NCBI GenBank assembly: GCA_023390115.1 | Contig: JAEWDM010000012.1 | Coordinates: forward strand, 33,333-97,332 | Direction of reading: 5' to 3' | DNA: 64,000 nucleotides | Origin: Bacillota bacterium | GTDB lineage: Bacteria > Bacillota > Clostridia > Acetivibrionales > DSM-27016 | In this document: piece by piece, positions 25,855 through 34,362 of the stretch | Numbering within the stretch: the stretch's first letter is position 1 | How the letters are laid out: the number at the start of each line of letters is the position of its first letter | Program-made: the position numbers and the translations under genes | Notes under the pieces: generated by a model | The model's input: only the letters and a program-made list of their open reading frames with translations | What the model was told of the DNA's origin: nothing | The model's database searches: none

Positions 25855-26636
25855 TTGGGCTCCACCTCCTCCTTCCACCGTACGAATGTCTTTTCCAGCT
25901 TAAAGAGAAGGAGATTTATTCCCATTCCCAGCAACGCAATTGAAACTATAGCCACAAAAAGGCGGGGTATGGCATTATTCATGTTTGAATTATGCACCAG
26001 CCAGCCCAATCCGGCGCTTGAGCCAAGCATTTCCGCCGCAATGAGCATAAGGAAGGCTGTCGAAGCTCCCATACGAAAGCCTGTAAAAATTGACGGGGCC
26101 GCCCCCGGAAGTATTACCTTAAAAAATATATCCAGCTTGCTCACTCCCATTGAGCGTACGCTTTTAATAAGCAGCGGATCGCTGTTTTTCACACCGGCAA
26201 GCGTTGTAAAGAAAATAGGCCATACGCTGGACCAGTAAATAACGCTCAGCTTTCCAACCTCCTTTATTCCAAAAAGCATTATAAATATGGGGAAAAGCGA
26301 AAAAGCGTTAATCTGCCCCAGCAACTGAAGCAGCGGGTTTAGAAACTTTGAAATCTTAGGGAACATACCCCCAAGCACAAAGCCTAACGGTATAGCGGTA
26401 AAAATTGCGCCAAGAAGCCCCAATAAGGTTCTCTGCAGGCTGACGGCGGCATGAATATACAGATCCCCTGCAGCAATCAGCTCCCATGATGCCTTGAGAA
26501 CTTCAGACGGAGGCGGTATAAATTGCGGGTCCACCCATTTAAGTGCAGGGGCTGCCTGCCACAGCAGCAGGAAGCCTATAATGCCGTAGCAGCCCAACAA
26601 TTTATTATTTAATTCCAATAAGCTTGCTTTTATCAT
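25851..26636 (-). CDS. ABC transporter permease, SsuC/TauC type (first copy)
   Basis: 261 residues from the ATG at 26636, 7 nt after AAGGAG (an ATG 6 bp upstream is too close). About six membrane helices and the EAA-type loop SVRSMGVSKLDIFFKVILPGAAP. It starts 11 bp after the copper ATPase gene, so translation is probably coupled to it. The cognate ATPase gene is about 5 kb upstream at 31945-32817, separated by the copper module. Confidence 0.9.
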   Translation of the reverse strand: MIKASLLELNNKLLGCYGIIGFLLLWQAAPALKWVDPQFIPPPSEVLKASWELIAAGDLYIHAAVSLQRTLLGLLGAIFTAIPLGFVLGGMFPKISKFLNPLLQLLGQINAFSLFPIFIMLFGIKEVGKLSVIYWSSVWPIFFTTLAGVKNSDPLLIKSVRSMGVSKLDIFFKVILPGAAPSIFTGFRMGASTAFLMLIAAEMLGSSAGLGWLVHNSNMNNAIPRLFVAIVSIALLGMGINLLLFKLEKTFVRWKEEVEPK

Positions 26637-26647
26637 AAACATTCTCC

Positions 26648-28951
26648 TTAAAGCGTAATTTTAAGGCCCTTGAACTTTTTCAGGCTTAGCGAATTTAACA
26701 GCACCGATACGGAGCTGAACGCCATAGCGGCGGCGGCAATTACCGGATTAAGATATCCTGCCGCCGCAAACGGTATTCCAATCAGATTATATATAAACGC
26801 CCAGAATAGGTTCTGCTTTATTTTTCTCATGGTTCTTTGAGAAAGCACTATGGCTTCAGGCAAAGCCATAAGCTCATCCTTTAACAGCACTATTCCCCCT
26901 GTCTCAATAGCAGCGTCGGTTCCGGTGCCTATCGCAAAGCCTATATCGGCTGCCGCAAGAGCAGGCGCGTCATTTATCCCGTCCCCCGCCATGGCCACAG
27001 TCCTTCCCTGATGCCTTAATTTTTCAATTTCCACAGCCTTATTTTCAGGCAGAACCTCGGCAATAACATTTTTTATTCCTGCCTTTCCTGCCGCCCATAA
27101 GGCTGCTCTGCTGTTGTCCCCCGTTAGCATATATACCTGTATTCCCATTTTTTCAAGCTGTCTTACCATGCTTAACGCATCCTCCCTGACGGTGTCCGAA
27201 ACGGCAATAGCAGCCGTAAGAATTCCATCCACAGCCATAAGCACAACGGTTTTGCCCTGCTCCAGAAGGACATCAAGCGCTTTATGCGATTCTTTCGTCT
27301 CAATTCCGTTTTCGAATAGCATTTTAAGGGTTCCTATTATAACCCTTCTTCCATGGATAGACGCTCTCACTCCCTTTCCGGGAACAGCCTCAAATTCATC
27401 GGGAGCTTCAGGATCGCAGCCCGCCTCAAGCCTCCCCCTTTGGTATATGGCAGCCCCTATAGGGTGCTCCGATCTTTTTTCGGCAGCCGCCGCCAGAAGC
27501 AGAATATCCTTTTCGTGCTCCGGAGAGCCCGGCCCGCCCAGCATTATTACATCGCTTACCTGAAGCCGCCCCGTCGTTATGGTTCCCGTTTTATCCACAA
27601 CCACTGTATTAATTTTGCAGGCTTTCTCCAGCTCATGGCCGTTTTTAATAAGAATTCCCTTCCGCGCTCCCACTCCCATGCCTACCATAACTGCGGTAGG
27701 AGTGGCAAGGCCCAGCGCGCATGGACATGATACCACCAGAACGGCTACCGCATATATAATAGGTTTGTCTATCAGGAATACCGCCCCCTGGTAGATACCC
27801 AAAAACCATATGAGAAAGGTTGAGGCCGAGGCCAGTAAAACAAAGGGTACAAAATAACCGCACACCTTGTCGGTAAGCTTCTGTATAGGGGCCTTGCTGC
27901 TCTGAGCCTCGTCCACCAGCCTTATAATTCTTGCAAGCTTTGTATCCTTTCCCACCCTTAAGGCCCTGAATTTGAAGCTTCCGAACCTGTTGACAGTTGC
28001 CCCCGAGACATGATCGCCCTTTTTCTTTTCAACAGGAAGGCTCTCTCCTGTAAGCATTGACTCATCAACTGCAGAATCACCTTCCGTCACAATCCCGTCG
28101 GCAGGTATCTTCTCCCCCGGCCTTACTATGACAATATCTCCTTCGGACACCTCATCAACTGAAATATCCCGCTCCTCTCCGTCCCTGTAAACCCTTGCAT
28201 ACTCCGCTTTGAGCCCCATTAAAGCTTCAATGGCCCTTGAGGTCCTTCCCTTTGCGACAAGCTCAAGATATTTCCCAAGCATAACAAGGGTTATAATAAC
28301 CGAGGATGCTTCAAAATATATATTTTTCATCCCATAGGTATATGAGGTGGTTTCATAAAGCGAAATATATACGCTGTACAAATAGGTTGCAGTTGTGCCT
28401 ATGGCTATAAGCAGGTCCATGCTCAGGCTTCCTGACCTTATGGCATAAAAGGAGTGCTTGTAAAATTTTGCTCCTATTATGAACTGGACAGGGGTGGCAA
28501 CAGCGAGTTGAAATCTCCAGTCATGCAGACCGTATGTCTTATATCTCAGCCATTCCATAAAAGCTGAAAATCGGGTCTGTGCAGAAGGGTCAAAGTACTC
28601 ATTGCAAAGATCCAATCCCCCTAATATCATAGCCAGCATTAAGGGGGAGCTTAAAATGGCTGATACAATAAATATGTTTCTGCTTTTTTTCCTCTGCCTC
28701 AGCTCTCCTCCGGGCTGCTTTTTATCATAAGCCGCACCCATTTCCTGCATGGAAAAGCCAAGCGACTCTACGATTTTTTCGATATCGGGAAGCTTAACAA
28801 CGTCATCGTCATATTCGAGATGCGCCTTCTCAGAGGCATAGCTTACAGAAGCCTTTACAACTCCATCTTTTTTCTCAAGCCTTGCTTCTATTAACGCTGA
28901 GCAAAGCGCACAGGTCATACCGTAAATTTTAAAGCTGGCACTCTCCCTCAC
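26648..28951 (-). CDS. copA: P1B-type copper-transporting ATPase
   Basis: 767-residue heavy-metal pump. An N-terminal HMA domain has GMTCALCSALIEA (residues about 11-23), followed by the actuator TGESLPVEK, the Cu(I)-type channel motif SCPCALGLATPTA, phosphorylation site DKTGTIT and hinge GDGINDAPALAAADIG. The CPC motif and HMA CxxC indicate Cu(I)/Ag(I) export. It starts with GTG (GGGGGGAG upstream). It sits between the SLH-domain protein and ABC permease genes. In bacteria such pumps either export copper or supply extracytoplasmic cuproproteins. Confidence 0.95.
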   Translation of the reverse strand: MRESASFKIYGMTCALCSALIEARLEKKDGVVKASVSYASEKAHLEYDDDVVKLPDIEKIVESLGFSMQEMGAAYDKKQPGGELRQRKKSRNIFIVSAILSSPLMLAMILGGLDLCNEYFDPSAQTRFSAFMEWLRYKTYGLHDWRFQLAVATPVQFIIGAKFYKHSFYAIRSGSLSMDLLIAIGTTATYLYSVYISLYETTSYTYGMKNIYFEASSVIITLVMLGKYLELVAKGRTSRAIEALMGLKAEYARVYRDGEERDISVDEVSEGDIVIVRPGEKIPADGIVTEGDSAVDESMLTGESLPVEKKKGDHVSGATVNRFGSFKFRALRVGKDTKLARIIRLVDEAQSSKAPIQKLTDKVCGYFVPFVLLASASTFLIWFLGIYQGAVFLIDKPIIYAVAVLVVSCPCALGLATPTAVMVGMGVGARKGILIKNGHELEKACKINTVVVDKTGTITTGRLQVSDVIMLGGPGSPEHEKDILLLAAAAEKRSEHPIGAAIYQRGRLEAGCDPEAPDEFEAVPGKGVRASIHGRRVIIGTLKMLFENGIETKESHKALDVLLEQGKTVVLMAVDGILTAAIAVSDTVREDALSMVRQLEKMGIQVYMLTGDNSRAALWAAGKAGIKNVIAEVLPENKAVEIEKLRHQGRTVAMAGDGINDAPALAAADIGFAIGTGTDAAIETGGIVLLKDELMALPEAIVLSQRTMRKIKQNLFWAFIYNLIGIPFAAAGYLNPVIAAAAMAFSSVSVLLNSLSLKKFKGLKITL

Positions 28952-28997
28952 TTCCGCTCCCCCCTTAAAAAGTTTATACTGTTATAGTTTAATAGTA

Positions 28998-30224
28998 CTA
29001 ATCCTCTTCTATAAGCTCAGTGACATATAACGCCTCAATCAGCCCGTCTGCCGGCACTCCCTTTGCTCTTATTATTATATTGCTTTCCTTCGCCGTACTT
29101 TGCAGTATATCCTTGCAAAGCTCCTGTCCGTTTTCATCAAGCGCGTGGAAGCGGTATGACCCGTCCTTCTGCTTAACAGCCGCTCCATAGCCGCTTTCAG
29201 CACACGAGGCCATCATGAGGCACATTTTTGTATCTTTTGAGGGATCCTTCATCAAATCAAAGCAGTGCCGGTCAATCAATATTCCCTCAAAAATTTGCAG
29301 GTCATCCTCTTCAGCTATTGCAGCCACCTTAAATACATCCTTTTCGGCAATGCCCCTTACTATTATTGTCAGATTATTCTGCTTTTGCGTTTTTGCCAAT
29401 ATGTTTTCTTTAGCAAGGTGCTGTCCCCTTTCATCAAATTTGTAAAATTTATAAGTACCGTCAGGCTGCTTAACATCAATGCCGTACCCTGAGGCTGCAC
29501 AGCCCGGCATAAGGTTGCAGGCCTTTGTGTGCTTTTCCGGGTCGGCAGTACTACTGCAGCTCGCATTTATCAATATTCCCCTAAGCTCCTGCTGTTCCCC
29601 GCCATGATCTGTCTCAGGCTTCCCAAGTGCCCTGTACAAAAGCCTGACTGCCTCTGCGCGGGTTATGTGCCCTGATTCCCTGAGTCCTTCGTCAGGATAT
29701 TCCCTTATATAGCCCTTTAAAACAGCCTCCTGCAGGACAGAGCTGTCATTCTTCGCCGTTTCCGCTTCACTCAAATTTTCATAGCTTACATGGCCGGTAT
29801 GAACGCTGTTCTTTAACAAAATATTTACTGCCTTCGCCGCTTCCAGACGAGTTATATATTTGCCGGGCTTAAAGGAGTTATTTTCACAGACCTGTATATA
29901 CCCTGCCGCAACTGCCGCCGCCGCTTCCTTTGCAAACCATAAGGATGAAGGAACATCTGAGAAGCCCACTCCCGGTACCTGCTCAATTTTAAATATCCTG
30001 TTTGCTATAATAGAAAACTCCGCCCTTGTTATGCTTCTGTCCGGCTTAAAGCTTCCGTCACGGTACCCCTTTATAAAGCCCTCGCTGTAAAAATGGTTGA
30101 TTTCACTTTCATACAAGTGTCCCGACGTATCATTTAAGGCGGCAATTCCCGTTGAAAAAGGCAGCCAGGTAATAAACATCGCCAAAGCTCCCGACAAAAA
30201 CAGTTTTTTAAATTTTTTTATCAT
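28998..30224 (-). CDS. SLH-domain surface protein with two copies of a Cys-rich SGYG domain
   Basis: 408 residues: signal peptide (about 1-29), three S-layer homology repeats (about 38-200; EGFIKGYRDGSFKPDRSITRAEF), then two copies of an approximately 90-residue domain (about 222-310 and 320-405). Each copy has the pattern C...DP..(D/H)TK.C..M..C..SGYG..VKQ.DG.Y.F..LDE.GQ. The same domain ends the neighbouring membrane protein at 30328-31869. SLH domains anchor proteins to the cell wall. The Cys/Met pattern and copper ATPase neighbour suggest metal binding, but this is inferred. Confidence 0.82.
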   Translation of the reverse strand: MIKKFKKLFLSGALAMFITWLPFSTGIAALNDTSGHLYESEINHFYSEGFIKGYRDGSFKPDRSITRAEFSIIANRIFKIEQVPGVGFSDVPSSLWFAKEAAAAVAAGYIQVCENNSFKPGKYITRLEAAKAVNILLKNSVHTGHVSYENLSEAETAKNDSSVLQEAVLKGYIREYPDEGLRESGHITRAEAVRLLYRALGKPETDHGGEQQELRGILINASCSSTADPEKHTKACNLMPGCAASGYGIDVKQPDGTYKFYKFDERGQHLAKENILAKTQKQNNLTIIVRGIAEKDVFKVAAIAEEDDLQIFEGILIDRHCFDLMKDPSKDTKMCLMMASCAESGYGAAVKQKDGSYRFHALDENGQELCKDILQSTAKESNIIIRAKGVPADGLIEALYVTELIEED

Positions 30225-30327
30225 AATATATCCTCCTCGTATAATATTCTAAATTTATATATGCTATTATAATTGAACATCCTTTTATACCGGGTCTGCC
30301 GGCTAAAAGAGCAGCCTGTATTTTCTG

Positions 30328-31869
30328 TCATCCTACCCCTTCAACCGATTGTGCTTTAATTATACTTCCTTCAATGCTGCCTTTAACTCTCAGTCTTAAT
30401 GTGCCGTCCTCAGAGCTAATTTCCAAAAGCTGTGCAGCCAAATCATGTCCGTGCCTGTCAAGCCTGTAAAACCTGTATTCTCCATTTTGCTGCTTAACAG
30501 CTATACCGTACCCGCCGGACTCACATTCATCCATCTGAAGGCACACTTTGGTTTCCTTTTCAGGATCTATAAGCCCGAAGCAGTGCTCGTCAATAAGTAC
30601 TCCAATTAAGATACTTTGTTCTTCTGTGTCTTTATCCTCAATCCTTTTTGTATCGGTACGGCTTACAGGCTTACCGGCTGCTTCTCCTACAGGCTTCTTA
30701 TCTTTACCGGTGTCTTCCGTTGCCCGTTTTTTTATATCGGTATGCCTGCTGTACTTTGTGCTTTTCTCAAGCTGCTCCGTTTCTTTTACCGGCTCCATGC
30801 CGCCGGGATCCTCCTCCACTATTATTTTGCTTTTAATCATACCCATCCAGCATGTGTATATGAATTCTCCCGCCTTATCGGGCGTAAACTCCACCAGGTT
30901 CTCCCCCTCATAAAGCCTCTTTTCTATTTTAAACTCAGGAATTACAATCGCTTCATTGCACTTATTAAGCTTCTCAGGATCGGCAATTATTGTCCATTCG
31001 ACGGGTATTCCCTTCTTCACTTTAATTTCAGGATAGCTCCCTGATTTTATCTCAGTTGTAACCGTTTGCACTATCCTGTCTTCTGCCGGAAGAGCCTGAA
31101 CACTATTTACGCTTGCCACATTGGCCAGGACCGGTGATACTCCCATGAGAGCCATTCCCCTTCCTACCATTGCAATTCCCATGACAAATACAAGTACGGC
31201 ACTTGCTTTAAGAATCATATTTGAATATTTTTTAGTAATGGCGGTGCTCACTGTACCAAATACAAACAGTGCGGGGACAGTCCCTATAACGAAAACAAAT
31301 GAAGAGGCCGCGCCCAAGACAGCACTTCCTGTGCTCAGAGAATAAAGCTGTACAATCTGAAGCGGTCCGCATGGCATTATTCCGCTCAAAAGTCCTACTG
31401 CAAGAGGGCCTAAGCTGTTGCCCGACTTTATTTTTTTCACCGCGAAGTAAGGCATTCTGATACTAAGCCTCCTGAGCACACGGGATATTCCCAGAAGATT
31501 TATTGCCATAATTATCATAAGCATTCCGCCTGCAACAGGAACAGCTCCCTTCCATACACCCGGCAGGCTTATAATATTCCCCAGCAAGCCTGCCGCTCCC
31601 CCCACAATTGTGTAGGATACTATTCTTCCCAGATTATAAAGTGAGGAAGGTATAACGGAGGATGCTTTCCCGCCTGAATTTGCTGAAGATGAATGGTCTT
31701 TTTTAATGCATTGGGACATTACAATTCCGCCGCACATTCCCACACAGTGAAATGAGGTAAGCAGTCCGAATACCAGAAGCACACCCCAGCCTGAACCGCT
31801 TCCAAGCTCAGGCAGGCGCTCAAGGAAAACCAGTCCCTTCACCCACTCAAAAATGCCGTTAACTTCCAT
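30328..31869 (-). CDS. DsbD_2/TauE-SafE-like membrane protein with cupredoxin-like and Cys-rich SGYG domains
   Basis: 513 residues from the ATG at 31869 (GGAGGGG just upstream; an earlier in-frame start lacks it). Residues about 25-260 form six or more membrane helices with SFHCVGMCGGIV, typical of the cytochrome-c-biogenesis/sulfite-exporter-like family found beside copper ATPases. Residues about 280-370 look like a cupredoxin fold with Cys in KCNEAIVIPEF and TCWMGMIKSKI as possible copper ligands. A charged linker leads to one copy of the Cys-rich SGYG domain (about 425-513). Role in copper handling is the best guess. Confidence 0.8.
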   Translation of the reverse strand: MEVNGIFEWVKGLVFLERLPELGSGSGWGVLLVFGLLTSFHCVGMCGGIVMSQCIKKDHSSSANSGGKASSVIPSSLYNLGRIVSYTIVGGAAGLLGNIISLPGVWKGAVPVAGGMLMIIMAINLLGISRVLRRLSIRMPYFAVKKIKSGNSLGPLAVGLLSGIMPCGPLQIVQLYSLSTGSAVLGAASSFVFVIGTVPALFVFGTVSTAITKKYSNMILKASAVLVFVMGIAMVGRGMALMGVSPVLANVASVNSVQALPAEDRIVQTVTTEIKSGSYPEIKVKKGIPVEWTIIADPEKLNKCNEAIVIPEFKIEKRLYEGENLVEFTPDKAGEFIYTCWMGMIKSKIIVEEDPGGMEPVKETEQLEKSTKYSRHTDIKKRATEDTGKDKKPVGEAAGKPVSRTDTKRIEDKDTEEQSILIGVLIDEHCFGLIDPEKETKVCLQMDECESGGYGIAVKQQNGEYRFYRLDRHGHDLAAQLLEISSEDGTLRLRVKGSIEGSIIKAQSVEGVG

Positions 31870-31944
31870 AAAACCCCTCCGCCTTGTTTGCCGCAAAAAT
31901 CCAACCTGCTTAATTTAGTAATCTTCCGCTAGTTAAGCGGACTT

Positions 31945-32817
31945 TTACAATACTGCTCCTGAGAAAATTTCCTCAGCCACATTTTTTTCCTGCCTATTGC
32001 CCTCGCCTTTATCGGAATTACCGTTATTAAGCGATTCCCATACCCTGTGCTTTATCCAGGCAAAATCCGCCGAGGCTCTGATATCACCTATGCGTCGCGG
32101 CCTTGGCAGGTTTATGTCCAAAATCTCCTTTATTGTTCCCGGATTTACTGACATTACCGCTACTCTATCCGCAAGAGCCACAGCCTCCTCAATGCTGTGA
32201 GTAACAAAAATGATGGTTTTCTGCGTTTCCTCCCATATTCTCAACAGCTCATCCTGAAGAACTTCCCTTGTCTGCGCATCCACAGCCGCAAAAGGCTCAT
32301 CCATTAAAAGCACCTCCGGATCATATGCCAACGCCCTTGCTATCGCCACCCTCTGCTTCATGCCTCCCGACAGCTCGTATGGAAATCTGTCTTCAAAGCC
32401 CTGAAGCCCAACCAGATTTATATACTCAAGGCTTATCTCATGCCTCCTTTTTTTAGAAACGCCCTTTATTTCAAGACCGAATTCCACATTCTGTCGTACC
32501 GTCCTCCACGGCAGCAGAGCATAACCCTGCAAAACAATACCCCTGTCCAGGTTAGGCCCCGTTATTCGCTTGTCATCAATAAAAATTTCTCCCGCGGACG
32601 GCTTGGCAAGGCCTGCAATGATATCTAAGAGTGTAGATTTTCCGCACCCGCTAGGACCTACAATGGTAACAAACTCTCCTTTTTTTACCACCAAATCCAC
32701 ATCCTTTATGGCCAGAAAGTCCTTTTTATGCCTTCCGTTGGAATTATTCATGTAATAAACCCTGCTTATGCCCTTTATAACTATTTTATTTGAAGGAGCA
32801 AGCTCAACCTGACTCAT
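31945..32817 (-). CDS. ABC transporter ATP-binding protein, SsuB/TauB type
   Basis: 290 residues with Walker A GPSGCGKST (about residues 54-62), Q-loop, signature LSGGMKQRVAIARAL, Walker B VLLMDEPFAAVD and switch THSIEEA. It matches the sulfonate/nitrate/taurine importer subfamily. It follows the pair-2 nitrogenase-like genes by 24 bp on the same strand. Its likely partners are the two permeases and binding protein at 23947-26636, five kilobases further on in the same direction. Confidence 0.93.
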   Translation of the reverse strand: MSQVELAPSNKIVIKGISRVYYMNNSNGRHKKDFLAIKDVDLVVKKGEFVTIVGPSGCGKSTLLDIIAGLAKPSAGEIFIDDKRITGPNLDRGIVLQGYALLPWRTVRQNVEFGLEIKGVSKKRRHEISLEYINLVGLQGFEDRFPYELSGGMKQRVAIARALAYDPEVLLMDEPFAAVDAQTREVLQDELLRIWEETQKTIIFVTHSIEEAVALADRVAVMSVNPGTIKEILDINLPRPRRIGDIRASADFAWIKHRVWESLNNGNSDKGEGNRQEKNVAEEIFSGAVL

Positions 32818-32841
32818 TTTTCATCACCTCGCATTTAATTT

Positions 32842-34350
32842 TTATAGTGCCTGGCTATCGTCTATGTAAGTGAACGGATCCTGTTCATACCACTTTTTAA
32901 AATATGGCATCCGGGTATTTTCAGATAGGTTTTTATTAAAGATTGAATTCCTTAAAACACGGCTGATTTTTCTGATAATTTCATATGCTCCCACATACCC
33001 CATGTATACAGACGTCTGCCCGAAAAGGGGGAATATCGGGAAGCCCTGCTTTGCAGTATACCCGTTTGTGCCGGCATGCCCTATATAAATATCAGGCTTT
33101 AGTCTCTCCAGCAGATTTGCCTGTTCGAAGGGCTGGCCGGTGGCTACGTTGAAAATAATATTTTCATTGTTTATAATATTGTCCAGCAGGTGATCGGCAA
33201 AACGATCATAGTGGTACCCCTTAAGGCCTACAATCTCTATCCCTACGCTTTGCAAAAGCTCTGCAGTAGAAAGGATTCGTATCTCGCCGCCTCCTAAAAA
33301 GGCCTTTTTGCCCTGAAGTATTTCCCTATAAGGCTCCAGTGCACTAAGAAGCTCTCTGGTTTCAGTCTCTACAAGCTTTTGCGCCATATCCTCCATTCCA
33401 AAAAACCTGCCTATATCTAAAAGCCATTGGCTGGTATTCTTGATTCCTATGGGTATTGCCTTGAGGACAAACGGTATACCGTACTTTTCCTTTATATGCT
33501 CCACAAAATAGTCGTCATGGGTAGCGCAAATGCTTACATTCAGAGCTGCCTCACAGGCCTCCTCAAAGTCGCCGGGATGGGCGTAGCAGGGCAGTATCCT
33601 TACATTTAGCCCCAGAGCTTTCACAAGTCTTACAAGCTCATCCTCATCCTGACGGCTCATGGACGAAACATTAAGTATATTGACGGTGCGGCTTATCCGG
33701 TACTTTTCCTTCAGCTGTACCAGCTCATCCTCATACAGAAGCTCCTCCCTTTGCTTTTTCTTTACAAGCTTCCTCAAAATGCCATGATAAACGGCGTCAT
33801 ATGCGCTCGCCATAATCTTGGTTTTAAAGCCCTCGCAGTGCACGGGTACAATTTTTGCCGACACCTGCTTTTGAAGCTCCTCAAGCACGCTGTCTATGTC
33901 ATCCCCTATTATGGCGGGAACACAACTGTTTACAACTATTATGGCCTCCGGCCTGAATTCCTTCTCTGCAAACAGCACGGCATCCTTGAGCTTTTGTTCT
34001 CCCCCGTTTATCACATCATTCTCATCCAGGTTTGTATTAACCCATACCAATCCCATGGAACTTGCGTCCCTCATCTTTTTAAAGCTCTTGCTTATACCCG
34101 CCACAGCAAGGCTGCTGCCTCCGCAGCCAAGGGGGGCATGAACCACAATGACGGTATCTCTCAGGGTGTTTATTATTGCCAGGCTTAAATTCAACTGGCA
34201 GCCCTGAGTCTGTGCAAAGCTTCTTTTAATATTTACCAGGCAGCCCTTTTTTGCCTGCTCCCCGAGCTTGCAGCATGAGCCCCCGAATGCGTTACATGCC
34301 ATCAGCCTGTCTTCTCTTACAGGCGGAGCCTTTTCTTTTATATAATCCAT
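32842..34350 (-). CDS. NifD/NifE-like nitrogenase component 1 alpha-type subunit (pair 2)
   Basis: 502 residues. Cys51, Cys76 (HAPLGCGGSS) and Cys143 (VNSCVPAIIGDD) match the three NifD P-cluster ligands, with the same spacing as pair 1. Cys275 (VSICATHDDYFVEHIKEKYG) aligns with the cofactor Cys of NifD. At the His442 position I read FPLFGQTS with no His; GTNGYTAKQGFPIF resembles NifE more than NifD. HCEGFKTKIMASAYDAVYHGIL parallels the pair-1 protein. This pair could be the NifEN-like scaffold, or a second reductase. It lies 12 bp after its beta-type partner. Confidence 0.87.
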   Translation of the reverse strand: MDYIKEKAPPVREDRLMACNAFGGSCCKLGEQAKKGCLVNIKRSFAQTQGCQLNLSLAIINTLRDTVIVVHAPLGCGGSSLAVAGISKSFKKMRDASSMGLVWVNTNLDENDVINGGEQKLKDAVLFAEKEFRPEAIIVVNSCVPAIIGDDIDSVLEELQKQVSAKIVPVHCEGFKTKIMASAYDAVYHGILRKLVKKKQREELLYEDELVQLKEKYRISRTVNILNVSSMSRQDEDELVRLVKALGLNVRILPCYAHPGDFEEACEAALNVSICATHDDYFVEHIKEKYGIPFVLKAIPIGIKNTSQWLLDIGRFFGMEDMAQKLVETETRELLSALEPYREILQGKKAFLGGGEIRILSTAELLQSVGIEIVGLKGYHYDRFADHLLDNIINNENIIFNVATGQPFEQANLLERLKPDIYIGHAGTNGYTAKQGFPIFPLFGQTSVYMGYVGAYEIIRKISRVLRNSIFNKNLSENTRMPYFKKWYEQDPFTYIDDSQAL

Positions 34351-34362
34351 TTAAATACCCCC

